Source: Artemisia argyi
Taxonomy: Eukaryota; Streptophyta; Magnoliopsida; Asterales; Asteraceae
Length of the DNA stretch: 64,000 nt
Assembly: GCA_030686995.1 (NCBI GenBank)
Contig: CM060685.1
Coordinates: 23,792,065-23,856,064, forward strand
Reading direction: 5' to 3'
In this document: piece after piece, positions 48,006 through 60,100 of the stretch
How the letters are laid out: each line of letters opens with the position of its first letter
How positions within the stretch are numbered: position 1 is the stretch's first letter
Position numbers and translations under genes: made by a program
Notes under the pieces: model-generated
Seen by the model: only the letters and a program-made list of their open reading frames with translations
Told to the model about the DNA's origin: nothing
The model's database searches: none

Positions 48006-49158
48006 TCCCTCGATAGTTAACCTAGGTGGGAAGATTTCACTTCTTTAACCTATGTGGGAATGTATGGGATTTAAGGTTGAAATGATTTTAATCAAATGAT
48101 AATAATCAATACGTACTAGTTATCTTTTCATTAAGAGCGTTGAACAGCTCCATCGATAGTTAATGCCAAAGTTTAAATGGACATCATCTATAGAGTACAA
48201 ATTATATCATTAATCTACTCTGGGTCTACACTCGTATACCCTCCAATCATATTATTTTTTGTTTTACATTTGTTTACAATTATTAACATGTCTTTTTATG
48301 TCACACAATCATTGGACTGTTGGATTAGCCAACAAAAGTACTTTGTGGAACATTCAAAATCCAGTTTTTAAAAGGAAATTAAAAGAATAAAAGTGTTGGC
48401 CATTCTTGTGTCACTGATCGAGTTAGCCTCGGGGAATATCCCACTTCGTTAAGGCTAGCATGTATTCAACGCATAAGATAAAAATATATTTGTACGTTAT
48501 GGTGTATGACACTTTGTATACTGATTAATGCAAATTTAAGGATCACTTGGTTCAAGAATCCAAAAGAACTTGGAAGGCCACAGCTTTCATTTTCGTAACA
48601 TGTCATTGTAGAATCAATATGGCAATGTAAGTACGGTAGGGGTTAGGTAAGTTCAGGTGGATCGGTGAAATGTTTATATTCAACATCTATCACATATTCT
48701 AAAAAATGTGTAAGAGTTAAATTGAGAATGATGGTATAGTTACGGTTTTGTTTTATTATAAAGATAGATAAAAGATTACTAAATATTTAGTTTTATAAAC
48801 ATATGGACAATCTTTGTAAATAAAAAATTTAGATTACAATTTTTTAAGTGACAAAAGATACTAAAAAGCCAAAGAATTTTATAATTATTTTGAAATGCAT
48901 CAGACTATGAAGTTTGAAATCTTTAGTTTAATAATCTAACTTTATGATCACATGGATCCCAAAACATAGTATTATCCTATACATGTGTGATCCTCATTTT
49001 CTATAGTATATAAATAGAAAGATTTCACTTCTTTAACCTATATGGGATGTAAACTTAAGGGGTGTTTGTTTAAGCTTATGATATTTAGTTTTTCCCAAAA
49101 AGGTGACAATATTATTTACTAAAAAGGAAGCAAAAACAATTGAAATAAATCTTGTTAC
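48006..49158. repeat. Non-coding unit copies
   Basis: No gene is seen. The recurring blocks include ttcaggtggatcggtgaaat at 48653, catatggacaatctttgtaa at 48801 and promoter module n at 49007. Confidence 0.6.
49007..49048 (-). promoter_or_regulatory. U6-like Pol III promoter module, copy n
   Basis: Minus strand: ATCCCATATAG, 25-bp spacer, TATATA (49007-49012). It is the closest relative of copy f at 21441-21483. Confidence 0.45.
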
Positions 49159-49574
49159 TGTTGGATCGTAAACTTGATTTAGTCCAATAAAGATTGGACT
49201 ATCAATTAAATCCCGAAACCGTGATGAAGAAGTTTTAGAAACTCGTAGAATCCTCATAGATAATATCCATATGAAATATCTAGAATGTTAGATAAGAAAT
49301 ATCAAGATAAACTTATCTAGTAAGAATTATCTAGAATTAAGATAAGGATAATAATTTATTAGAATGATCAAGATTATGTAAGAATGTCCATGGAATATCC
49401 CGAGTCTAGAACCTTCCATGAACTAGTATAAATATGTGATGAATGTAAACATTTAGAAGTATGAAGCAAAGCATAAGTAATAAAGTTTCGTTGTAAAAGT
49501 GTCTCTTAAGTGTTCCTCTCTTCCTATAAGCCTAAAAGGCCATTGTATTTCCAAGAAATTGGTATCAGAGCTAG
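49159..49574 (+). mobile_element. Copia 5' LTR and primer binding site, truncated by Athila
   Basis: The LTR starts TGTTGGATCGTAAAC and ends near tatttcca (about 49553). The primer binding site TGGTATCAGAGC follows at 49560-49571. Three bases later the Athila LTR begins, so this copia was invaded inside its leader. It is unrelated in LTR sequence to the copia elements at 21489 and 55974. Confidence 0.75.
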
Positions 49575-51133
49575 TGATACGTGGGAATCGCACCAGGCTT
49601 TACCTCTCAAGGGATCTTGAGAAGCTTACAACCCCCACCAGGCAGTGTACCTGATCGTTGTAGTATAGTATAGTGACAAGTACCGGGGGATTGATCGTTC
49701 AGCTAGGAATAGTGTCGTTAGGATTGAAATTAGTCTAACTAGGTCTAAAGGTGAAGGATGATTCTTTTTGTATTTTTATATTTTATAAAAAGCAAGTAAA
49801 AATCTCGGGTATTGGGAGAGTGGGCGGAATTAGTTGCTAATCAACTAACCCAAAAGCTACTAATTGAACTAATTAACAAGAAAAGTAAACTAGTGTTCTA
49901 CAAGATAAGTGAAGCATGTCTACCTATGATATGTTACTCCTTGCTAGCTATCCAATCCTACCTATTGAATTGTAACCTTGTTTTAATTGACGGGTTGTAT
50001 TCCTTAATACCATTCATGGGGTGGCGTACTTACTTCCCCAATCCTATAAGCTCCTACTTCACTCCTATGTCGAGCCGGCTAAGAAGCTCCTAACATGGGA
50101 TCACTAGAATTCACTCATGCATTAAATACAACCATAAAAACCTAGTACACATCGGTTCATATTTCTTAAGACGTTCAAGCATGTTACCCTATGGAAGTCT
50201 GCCAGTTTTCTTAAGCCTAACATCGAATTCATTCATTCAAAACAAGAATCAATAGGAAACAAGAATTATAAACTAAACCAACTAGATCTATTGAAGTTGT
50301 CACGCCTTAATTGATGGAGATAGACACACACATCAACAAGCCCCTCATTGATGGAGATAGACACAACATCAACAAGAAATCAATGAGATCTAATCAATTA
50401 TATACAAGTTTCACATAATCACAAGTAGACACAAGGTGAATTAGCAAATCATCATCAAAGAAGAGCAAACAACAATGATAATGGAAAACATAATTAAGAT
50501 AGAATCATCAAACCAATACATGATGTTTATGGAGTGATTGAAACCCTCTAAGTTGCTGGAAAATCACCTACCTAAACCCAGGAATCGACCTTAGGGTTTA
50601 GGGCTTACAAAAAGTGAAGTTATGATGTTATATTTATAGGCATGTTTTCTGTCGGCAAGGCTTGACGCCGTCAGGTCGTTTCTCTTGACGCCGTCAAGAC
50701 CATTTTTTCACCAAATTGTAGATCTCTTCGTCCTCTTCGCGTGGGCTTTTGAATCACCTAAATCCGAGTTCGTATGCAAAAGTTATGACCAAAACAATAT
50801 CAGCTACTCCGCGCGCAAGTTTTGACAAGTTAACACGTGACGGCCTTGGGTGACGCCTTCACGTTTCTTCTGAGCCGTCACCACTTTTACTCTTGACGCC
50901 GTCAGGACTTTCTTCTTGACGCCGTCACCTACTGTTCTCAGCAAGGAAAATTAAGACTTTGGCGTTTTCTTCACTTTTATGCTCCAAAAACGTCCGAATT
51001 GCTTCCTTTCCCAGATTTCTCTCCCAAAGTTTCTAAAATCACAAAAGGAACGATTTAGGGCAACATTTGATCAAATAAATTCAATTACGGGCTTAAATGA
51101 CTCCCTAAAAACGGTTCATTTTTTGCCTCATCA
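49575..51133 (-). mobile_element. Athila-type 3' LTR, minus strand
   Basis: The plus-strand left end is TGATACGTGGG and the right end GCCTCATCA, the reverse complement of the LTR at 438-1845. Five TGACG-type palindromes lie at about 50650-50925. A possible 5-bp target sequence GCTAG precedes it. Confidence 0.85.
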
Positions 51134-51742
51134 TATACCCTTACACTTGAGATTTGCTTGTCCTCAAGCAAATGCGCTTTTATTCTAGTCAAAGTACAAG
51201 TTAGGGGTCTTTTAACACTAATATAAAAGTAATTACAACAAATAATCGTTCCACTAAAGACCAAAGACAAGCACGGAGGTCATATACTAGCACCTCACAA
51301 ATAGTGTTTAGATACTCACATCTCTCGGGTGTAATAAAGTATAAATTACAATATGGAAACGGAAGATATCTCTCACTACCTGTCATAGCAAAATAGATTA
51401 TCATAGGCTTGGAAAAGGATCAAACCTCCACCACATGGCGTAAGCACCTAGGATAAACTATCAAAGAGGTCTTTTAAAGGGTTGTAACATTAGGTGTAGG
51501 GATATGAAATACACGGTTTTGTTGGATAAAGGAAGTTTTTACTGGTGGCAAGTTAACAATCTTGGTTAATTACATGTACAATATGGCGTTGCTAAGCCAA
51601 GACTAGACTCGACTTAAGCTAATAAATGAAAAATAACAAAAACATAAAATGAACATAGAATGAAAAGGGATGGTAGTCCATATGTTTTTTCTCTTTTTCT
51701 TTTTCTATTTTTTTTTCTTTTTCTTGATTTTTTTGATTTTTT

Positions 51743-51773
<31 letters not shown>

Positions 51774-53626
51774 GCATACACTCTTACCCTACCATCCAAA
51801 ATAATACATCATAGGGAATGAACATTCCCCTTACACTTGAATCTTTACATACTTTATAATAAACTAATCTAATGACTCGAATTAAGAAAATCAAAACACT
51901 TGGAGCACTTTTAAGATTAACGCACATGTGGGGGTAATAAATGATGTTCTTCCTCATTACTCCATAAAATAAGTACTTTACCCATGAGTCCCAATCGTCC
52001 CAAAACAATATGTACAAGGATATGACTCGACTTAGCAACCATGTAATCAATTGGATAGTTAACTTAGGGTTTAACAAATAACAATAATGCACTAAAGATG
52101 AGTGCATACACGGAAGGCTAAGGCGATTTGGGTGTACATTTAAGTGGGGTGTAACAAATTCTTCCTTTAAGTAAGATGCTTAAAGTTAGAAACGAAAAGA
52201 TAGGCTCGGAGGGGTGTACTAGGGGTTTCGTGTACTAAAAATGAGTACAACGCTAAGGTGTGGAAAAAATTAGTTGACTTAACTAGCCAAGTAATATGAC
52301 TTAAATGGTCAAGTAATTATAATACGGGCTTAACACAAGGGTGATCCTAATGCCTCTTATCATGTAGTAAATCCTACTACACGAATGTAGTCTTACTAGC
52401 GGTCTCGGGATGCATCACTAACGCAAGTTCTAGAATCTAAATGCTACCGGTACACTCATAAGCACTAATAGTAAATGCTTTTCCTATCAAATCTAAAGGC
52501 GAACCTCACATATTTGAGTGGAAAATTTTTCTGAATATACGGTTATGTGCTAGTCATACAATCTCCTATCCATGAGACGCTTGCTATGGCTAAAGTTTCA
52601 CTCCTAAATGTTGTAAAAAAATTTAAATTTGGCGCTAAAATTACACTAACAAGTATTTCTCATAGTTTTATTACACATCTACCATTAAACAAAACAAACT
52701 CAAGCGAAAGTGCATATGTAAGGTATCATCATTTTACCCTCCCCTTACACTTAAGATGAACATTGTCCCCAATGTTCAAGTAAAGAATGTAAAAGTGAAA
52801 AAGTAAAAAGAATGAAATCAAATACTCCCCTGATTCGCTCGGTATGGATAATAAGGTGGCTAGGTTAGATCTTTCTCCAAGAAAATGAACAATTAAAGCT
52901 TCCCTTCCAGAATAATAATCATCTTCTTGTCATATATAACCTGTTAAATCCTGAGAAAATAGACAAGACAACCTCGCGTAAAATCTGCGGCATCCTATAT
53001 AAGTTACTAAATCCTAGAAAACAAAATAAGATATAATGCTTGTGAAATGAAGTTTGCAGATTTCCTGGAGATTATAAAACTTAATAATTCACAAAAACCA
53101 TAAGACTCCGTTAGAAAAACAAAACCGGTAAAATTTCCAGATTTTTACACGTGACGCCGTCAAGAATTAATTCGTGACGCCGTCAGAAGTGACCTGCAAA
53201 AATTCTCATGTTAAGTTTCCGGAAAATTTCTGGAAAAACTTGGTCTCACTTCCTGGAAAATCCTGCAAAACTTCATTATGACTCGATACAAGCATTTGAC
53301 TCTAACAAATACGAATATACATGTTCATTTAATATTGTGGAGAATCATGATCGGTTTGTTTCTTAAAAACATATTTGGGGTTTCCCCTTACACTTATCTT
53401 TTGCAAAAATACTTTTAGGTGGAGTTAAGACTAGGCCAAAACAACAAAGTAAAGTATTTCCACTATTTAATTGAGAAACATGATCTACCAACAATAAAAA
53501 TAAAGCATGCATACGGAAGCAAATAACAAACAAACAAAAATAAAATCACACAAAACATGGGCTGCCTCCCAAGAAGCGCTTTTCTTTATTTACGAGTCTT
53601 GTAGCTAGACTCAAGGTCATGGGTTA
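51134..53626 (-). mobile_element. Athila interior between pol and 3' LTR
   Basis: The first 440 bases match 1-437 inverted. Further right are a pyrimidine-rich tract and T24 run at about 51685-51773, two TGACGCCGTCA palindromes (53153-53185), and at about 53563 a 'gggctgcctcccaagaagcg' block, which Athila/Tat elements carry just after pol. Athila elements often have an env-like ORF here; I see none intact. Confidence 0.7.
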
Positions 53627-54610
53627 CTACGTGACCTCATCGTCAAACGTCACATCCTCCTCACTAATCATTTCATTGTTATTTTCTTGATAATGTTTTA
53701 CACGTTGTATGTTAACAGTAAATTCCCTACCTTCATCGTCTAATAACACCACGGCTCCAGTTTTAGAGGAATTCTTCACCGTAAACGATCCATACCATCT
53801 AGACTTAAGTTTTCCCGGAAATAATCTCAACCGAGAATTGTACAATAGGACTTTGTCTCCCTCTGAAAATTCTTTGGGTTTCTTAATTCTCTGGTCATGC
53901 CACCTTCTTGCTCTCTCTTTATATGTGATGGAAGATTCGTAGGCTTCTAACCTAAGCTCATCAAGCTCGTGTAATTGCAAGAATCTATTAGTTCCAGCAA
54001 TTGTGTAATCTAAGTTACATGTCTTAAGCGCCCAATAAGCCTTATGTTCTAATTCCACTGGTAAGTGACATGCCTTACCATACACCATACGAAACGGGGT
54101 CGTTCCAATAGGTTTTTTGTAGGCGGTTCGGAATGCCCATAAGGCTTCGTCGAGTTTAAATGACCAGTCTTTTCTATTTTGACTAACCGTCTTCTCAAGT
54201 ATTCTTTTAATAGCCCTATTGGTGTTTTCGACCTGGCCATTGGTTTGTGGATGATAGGCGGTGGAGAACCGATGGGATACTCCATACCTCTTCATGACCT
54301 TTTCCATTTGTGCATTGCAAAAATGGGTCCCCCTATCACTGATGAGAGCTTTAGGAATCCCGAATCTAGCGAAAAGCTTTTTCAGGAAATGAATAACTAC
54401 TCTGGCGTCATTGGTCCTAAGGGCTTGTGCCTCAACCCATTTTGAAACATAATCGATGGCAACTAAAATCTATTCGTTCCCCCCTGAAGATGGAAAGGGT
54501 CCCATGAAGTCAATTCCCCAAACATCGAAGACCTCACATACTTGTATAAAGTTCTGAGGTGCTTCATCCCTATGTGATATGTTCCCGGCCCGTTGACATG
54601 CATCGCATGC
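53627..54610 (-). pseudogene. Athila integrase, 3' part of pol, truncated and with one stop
   Basis: The frame runs on the minus strand from 54610 to the TAG at 53629. It starts inside the zinc-binding region ([19 protein letters not shown]), then the catalytic core [19 protein letters not shown] and [10 protein letters not shown] supply the D, D and E residues. The C-terminal [19 protein letters not shown] and the [14 protein letters not shown]-type module are typical of the Athila lineage. A TAG at 54472-54470 replaces the Tyr usually found in GGNEYILV. Everything upstream (gag, protease, RT, RNase H, start of integrase) is missing because an LTR begins at 54611. Confidence 0.9.
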
Positions 54611-55973
54611 TGATACGTGGGAATCGCACCAGGATTTACCTCTCAAGGGATCTTGAGAAGCTTACAACCCCCACCAGGCAGTGTACCTGATCGTTGTAGT
54701 ATAGTATAGTGACAAGTACCGGGGGATTGATCGTTCAGCTAGGAATAGTGTCGCTAGGATTAGAAAACCTAAATACTAGTTCTAAAGGTGAGGGATGATT
54801 ATTTTTGTATTTTTATATTTTCTAGAAAAGCAAGTAAAAATCTCGGGTTTGAAGGATTTGGGCGGAATTAGTTGCTAGTCAACTAACCCAATAATAAAGA
54901 TGCAATCAAAATAAAATACTAAAAGTGAAAATAAACTAAATTATACTAAAGTTGTGAGCAATAAGTGGAGAAAATGTGTTTACTTAGATTTCACTACTCC
55001 CTAGACATCTTTTACACGTTAATTACTTGTTATAGTTGCGTGGATGACGGATTGTATTCCTTAATACCATTCATGGGGTGGCGCACTTAACTCCCCAATC
55101 CTATGAGCTCTTATCTCCTCCTATGCCATGCCAGCACAACCATAGGGATTATAAACAGTGGCTCATGCATTAAATACAACCAATAAAAACCTAGTGCACA
55201 TTAGTTCATGTTTCCTAAGACGTTCAAGCATGTTACCATTTGGAGATCTGCCAGTTTTCTTAAGCCTAACATCGAATTCATTCATCCAATACAATTATAA
55301 ACAAGTATTCAACACATAATTAACATCTAGGTTTCATTAGATCCAAGCAAACACAAGATAGATCTAGCCTAGCATGATGGAATTAAGACAAGAACAAGAT
55401 ATAGACAACCAACACATAGACATATTGATTGAATTAAAAGAATACTTATCTCAATTACACATGAAAGGTATCAAGGGCTTAGAACCCTTGAAAAACCCGT
55501 AAAATTCGCACCAAGTTCGTACTTAGGGTTTCTCCAAAACTTCTCTCTCTTTAATGTGAAAATTAGAAAACTATATATAGGAAATAGGGTCTGACGGTGT
55601 CAAGACAAATCTTGTGACGCCGTCACCTCGCCGCCAAAATATTTCTCGGACTGCCTTGATCTACTTTTGACGTCGTCATGTGTTAGCATTTTCCAGGCCG
55701 TCATGAATTTTACTCTTGACGCCCTACTTCGTGACGCCGTCAAATCTGTACTGGATCGTCATGGAAATTACTCTTGACGCCGTCAGAAATTCCTTCTTGA
55801 CGCCGTCACCTACTGTTCCCAGCAAGGAAAATTAAGACTTTGGCGTTTTCTTTACTTTTATGCTCCAAAAACGTCCGAATTGCTTCCTTTTCCAGATTTC
55901 TCTCCCAAAGTACCTAAAATCACAAAAGGAACGATTTAGGGCAATATTTGATCAAATAAATTCTGTTAGGAAT
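54611..55973 (-). mobile_element. Athila-type LTR fused to the integrase, cut by copia
   Basis: It begins exactly at TGATACGTGGG, the 3' terminus of the family LTR in minus orientation, inside integrase coding sequence, and ends at 55973 where the next copia inserted. It carries the TGACG palindromes and matches 49575-51080. Either a second Athila inserted into the integrase (candidate target sequence CATGC, 54606-54610) or a deletion joined them. Confidence 0.8.
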
Positions 55974-56324
55974 ACAAATATTCCTGTAAAAGTCTCGGTC
56001 ACCTAATGATTGTAATAACATTAAGTTAGCTCGTAGTTAGTTTATTTATTAGTTAATTAGTTTTAGTTTAAGTAACACCGTGGAAGAAGGACGGGTCTTC
56101 ACCCACTGTATGCCTGATCCACAGCCCGGGAGTGGGCGTTATATTGTAAGTATAAATACCCTTTTCCACATGTGGAGAGGGTTGGACCTTCATTCACTCT
56201 AATCTAATATTTTCTCTTTTTCTTTCAAGGTTCCTTTCTTTCTTTCTTTCCTCCCCTCCTCCTCAATTCTAACGTCTCACTAATCACAAGATAAACATGT
56301 TTCACATATAGTTAGTATTCTACA
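55974..56324 (+). mobile_element. Copia 5' LTR
   Basis: The LTR is TGTTAGGAATAC...ATTCTACA, 351 bp, with a TATA box tataaata at 56151-56158. Confidence 0.88.
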
Positions 56325-56326
56325 AT

Positions 56327-56340
56327 TGGTATCAAGAGCC
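56327..56340 (+). promoter_or_regulatory. Copia primer binding site
   Basis: The sequence tggtatcaagagcc (from the T at 56327) is complementary to initiator-Met tRNA, as in most plant copia elements. Confidence 0.85.
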
Positions 56341-56534
56341 AAGGTTTCATCTTAGGGCCTTGTAGAATCAAATTTGATGATGTTTTGAGTGGTTTTGTGA
56401 GCTTGGAGTCACTTTCTTGGAAAACATCTTGGTTTAATCTCTCTAGTGTTGTTATACATGTTTGTGATGTACTTTTATGTTCATTAGTGTTTGTAGAACA
56501 TTGTAGTTTAGTTTGTGTTACCATATCATTAAGC

Positions 56535-57070
56535 TATTTGAAGTTTGGAGTTGATTATGGGCGGATTTCTTGGTTGCGTTTAAGTCCACTGTTTCATTGC
56601 TTGGTTGCGGTTAAGTTCTGCTATCTGCGATTAACTTGCTGCGTTTACTATTTCGGGAATACAAACAAAACGCAACGATAGTGACACTTTTGGACCATTG
56701 TCACTGCGATTAGTTATCTGCCTGCGTTTAGTTATCTGCGGTTAATCATTTGCGGTTAACTGTTCTGCGGTTGGGTATTATCTGCGGTTTGGTAGTTTCT
56801 GCGGCTAGTGTCTTGCGGTTAGTATCTTTAGTTTGCGGTTTACTTAGGTTGCGATTAGATCAGTCTGCGAGTGGGATTTTTTTGCGGTTTGGTATTATTT
56901 GCGGTTAGTGTCATGCGGTTAGTATCTTTGGCCTGCGGTTTGTTTAGGTTGCGGTTAGTTCATACTGCGGCTGGATTTTGTTGCGGTTTGGTATTGTCTG
57001 AGGTTAGTGTTCTGCGGTTAGGTCAAGTTGTGGTTAAATTGTCCTGCGACTAGTACCTTACATTGCGAGT
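56535..57070 (+). repeat. Degenerate TGCGGTT(A/T)G repeat in the copia leader
   Basis: More than 20 loosely spaced tgcggtt or tgcgatt motifs lie between primer binding site and gag, with two longer related blocks (about 56760-56850 and 56870-56960). It is low-complexity and without a supported ORF. Possible roles (RNA structure, dimerisation or packaging) are speculative. Confidence 0.75.
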
Positions 57071-57103
57071 ATCTCCCAATTTTGGTTTGGTAATTTCTTA
57101 TTT

Positions 57104-60100
57104 GTGATATCGACATCTTCCGATGACATTCAAGCTGCGGGGTCTGACACCCGACCTCCGATGTTGGATAGAACTGACTATGAATCATGGGCTCAAAGGA
57201 TACAGCTGTACTGTCTAGGTAAAGATAATGGGGTTAACATCCTGAAATCCATCGATGAGGGACCCTTTCAAGTGGGTACTACTAGAGACACGATTTCAGA
57301 AGCAACTGATCAACTACCGGCCGTGTTTGGTCCTGATAGACCTCGCACTTACAATGAGTTGTCTGAAGAAGAAAAGAAACGCTATGATGCAGACATCAGA
57401 GCATCAAATATCATCATTCAAGGCCTTCCTAAAGATGTCTACAAACTGATCAACTTCAACACTGAAGCAAAGGCGGTCTGGGATAATGTCAAAATGCTTC
57501 TTGCAGGGTCTGAGTTAACTAAAGAAGATCGTGAGTCACAGCTATACGATGAATTTGAGCATTTCAAAATGAATCCAGGTGAAAGCATCACTGACTATTA
57601 CGTCAGATTTCACAAGTTGGTCAATGATATGAGAGCCATCAAGATGACAATGCCCAACATACAGCTTAATTCCAAATTCGTGAACAACATGGCACCGGAA
57701 TGGGATAGGTTTGTCACAGCTGTTAAGCTCAACAAGGGTCTCAGGCATACCAATCATGAACAGCTGTATGCGTATCTCCAACAACATGAGAAACATGCAG
57801 CTTATGATCGGCTAATGCGAGAAAAGCTCAATCCGTCTGCAACAACTGAATCTCTTGCTTTTGTCTCCAATGTTCAACAACCTAATCAAACCTCTAATGA
57901 TCAAGTTCAACCATCACAATCATCCTCCAGGTCTACCCCAACCAATAGTCAATCATCAACTCCCTCACCATCTGCTTTGAATGCTCAACTTGATTCTGGG
58001 TATTCTCACACTGACATGATGATTGATAATCTCTCCAACCAAGTGTCTTTACTGGTCCAACAGTTCAGGGCTGCACTCCCATCTACTAACAACCAGCTCA
58101 GAATCTCATCTAATCCACGTAATCAGGCAGTCATTGAAGATGGTCGGGTAGTGGTGCAGAATGTGCAGGGAAGACAGAACTACAACCAAAGAAATGCTGG
58201 TAGAGAGAATGGGCAGTACAGAGTTGGGAATGCTCTTCAAGCTCAAGCTAAGCAGCCGAAATGCTACAACTGCGGAGGGTTGGGCCATATTGCTAGGAAT
58301 TGCACTCTCCCAAAACGTCCCCAAAACTCTGAGTACTTCAAAGACAAGATGTTGCTGATGCAGGCACAAGAAAATGGGACTGTGTTGGATGAAGAAGCTT
58401 TGCTCTTTCTGGCTGGTAATGATGGGAACACCTTTGATGCTGATGTGGATGATCAACCTGTTCAGGACATGGCTCTTAATGACCCAAATATCTTTCAAGT
58501 TGAAGAGTGTGATGCATTTGACTCAGACGTGGATGATGAACCAACTGCTCAAACAATCTTCATGGCTAATCTGTCTGCAGCAGCATCCTCTTCACAGCAT
58601 CCTGATTTATCCATCACGTCTGCCATCTCTGAGGTACCAACATCTCCTAAACATGATCTGAATAATTCTACACCTGTACAGGGGGCATGTGACTCTGTAC
58701 AACTCAAGAATATTGTCAACACAGACATCACTAATATGGGTAATACCAATAATATCCCATATGAAATGTATGTGAACGACAATGGACCCCCAGTTGTACC
58801 AAGTGACATGCCGTCTATTGATTCTAGTAAACATGAGGTATATGAGCACTCTATATACAACCCTGATGATTATCTGATCACTAGAATTAACACCCTTAAG
58901 GACCAAGTAAACATTTATGAGCAGCGTGCTAAGTTTGAGCTGAATGAACGTGAGCAGAAAATGGAATGGCAACTGCGTACTTACATATCTGAAAACAATT
59001 CCAAACAAGAATCATTAAAAAGGGAACTAGTTTCTTTAAAGAACCAATTGAATCAAACCGTCAAACAAAAACTTGAGGTTCAAAAAGGTTTGACTACAAT
59101 CAAACAAGAATTCAAAGATAAAGAAACTAAACTTCTAAATGACTTCTCAAAATTAAAAACGTTGAAAAATAAATTGAAAGATAAGTTGTACACACAGGGC
59201 CAAACCATTCAATCTGCTCAAATGATGGAAAGCCACAGGAAGTTAAGTGATGAACTTAGTGAACATGATACCTCCAAACCCAAAGCAAGATTCCTTAGAA
59301 TAGGTCTAGGTGCACAACCTGCATTATATGATGCAAAAACTATGCTTGAACCTAACCATGCCCCTCTTGATACACGATCCTATGACCACATCAATGAGGC
59401 AGAGGATAGAACTAGGGCAAAACTTGCTGAACGTTTAAAGGATCCTAAATGCATTGCTAAGAATCTCGTGTTTCACTATGATTATGCAAATGACAATCAT
59501 ACTGCAATTTTTGTTCCTCAAAAGAGAATTTTTCCTGAAAAAGTGTTTTGGAATATTGACATTGAGAAAATGCAAGCTGAAAGAGTTGTAGGTAACGCAC
59601 GCACTATGTTTAGAATTGCTCACCCAACTGCCTATCCCCTGAACACACCTAGGCACCTTGTACCTTTCACTCTTCCCACACAATGTAATACTCTAATTGG
59701 GCTGTATGTGCTAGGTCAATTGTTCAATGACTTTGAGAAAACCTGTAAAATAAGAATTACACCTACAGGGATTACAGAAGGGGAAAGGGGTTTTGAGCAA
59801 ACAAAACAGTGTTACCTAACTGAAGTTATGACATTTTTTAAACTTCTAAAAGAACATTTTGAGGGACTTAAAAACACCATTAATGATGATGTGACTCAAA
59901 TGAAAAAGGTTTTTGATGAAGTGGAAAGTGAGGGTAACCAACTTGCTATTGATCTCAAACACAGTGAAATTGACAGGAAAAACATTCTCATCATGAATGA
60001 GAATTTGATTGCTAACTGCATTGCTAAAGATGTGTTTTATACTGTTACCGACTCTGCGCTATCTGCTCGACAATTTCATGAAATGTCGGTTACTTTGAAT

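Noticed and set aside
51614..51799. Lys/Arg-rich minus-strand frame
   Set aside because: It comes from a T- and CT-rich tract; composition artefact.
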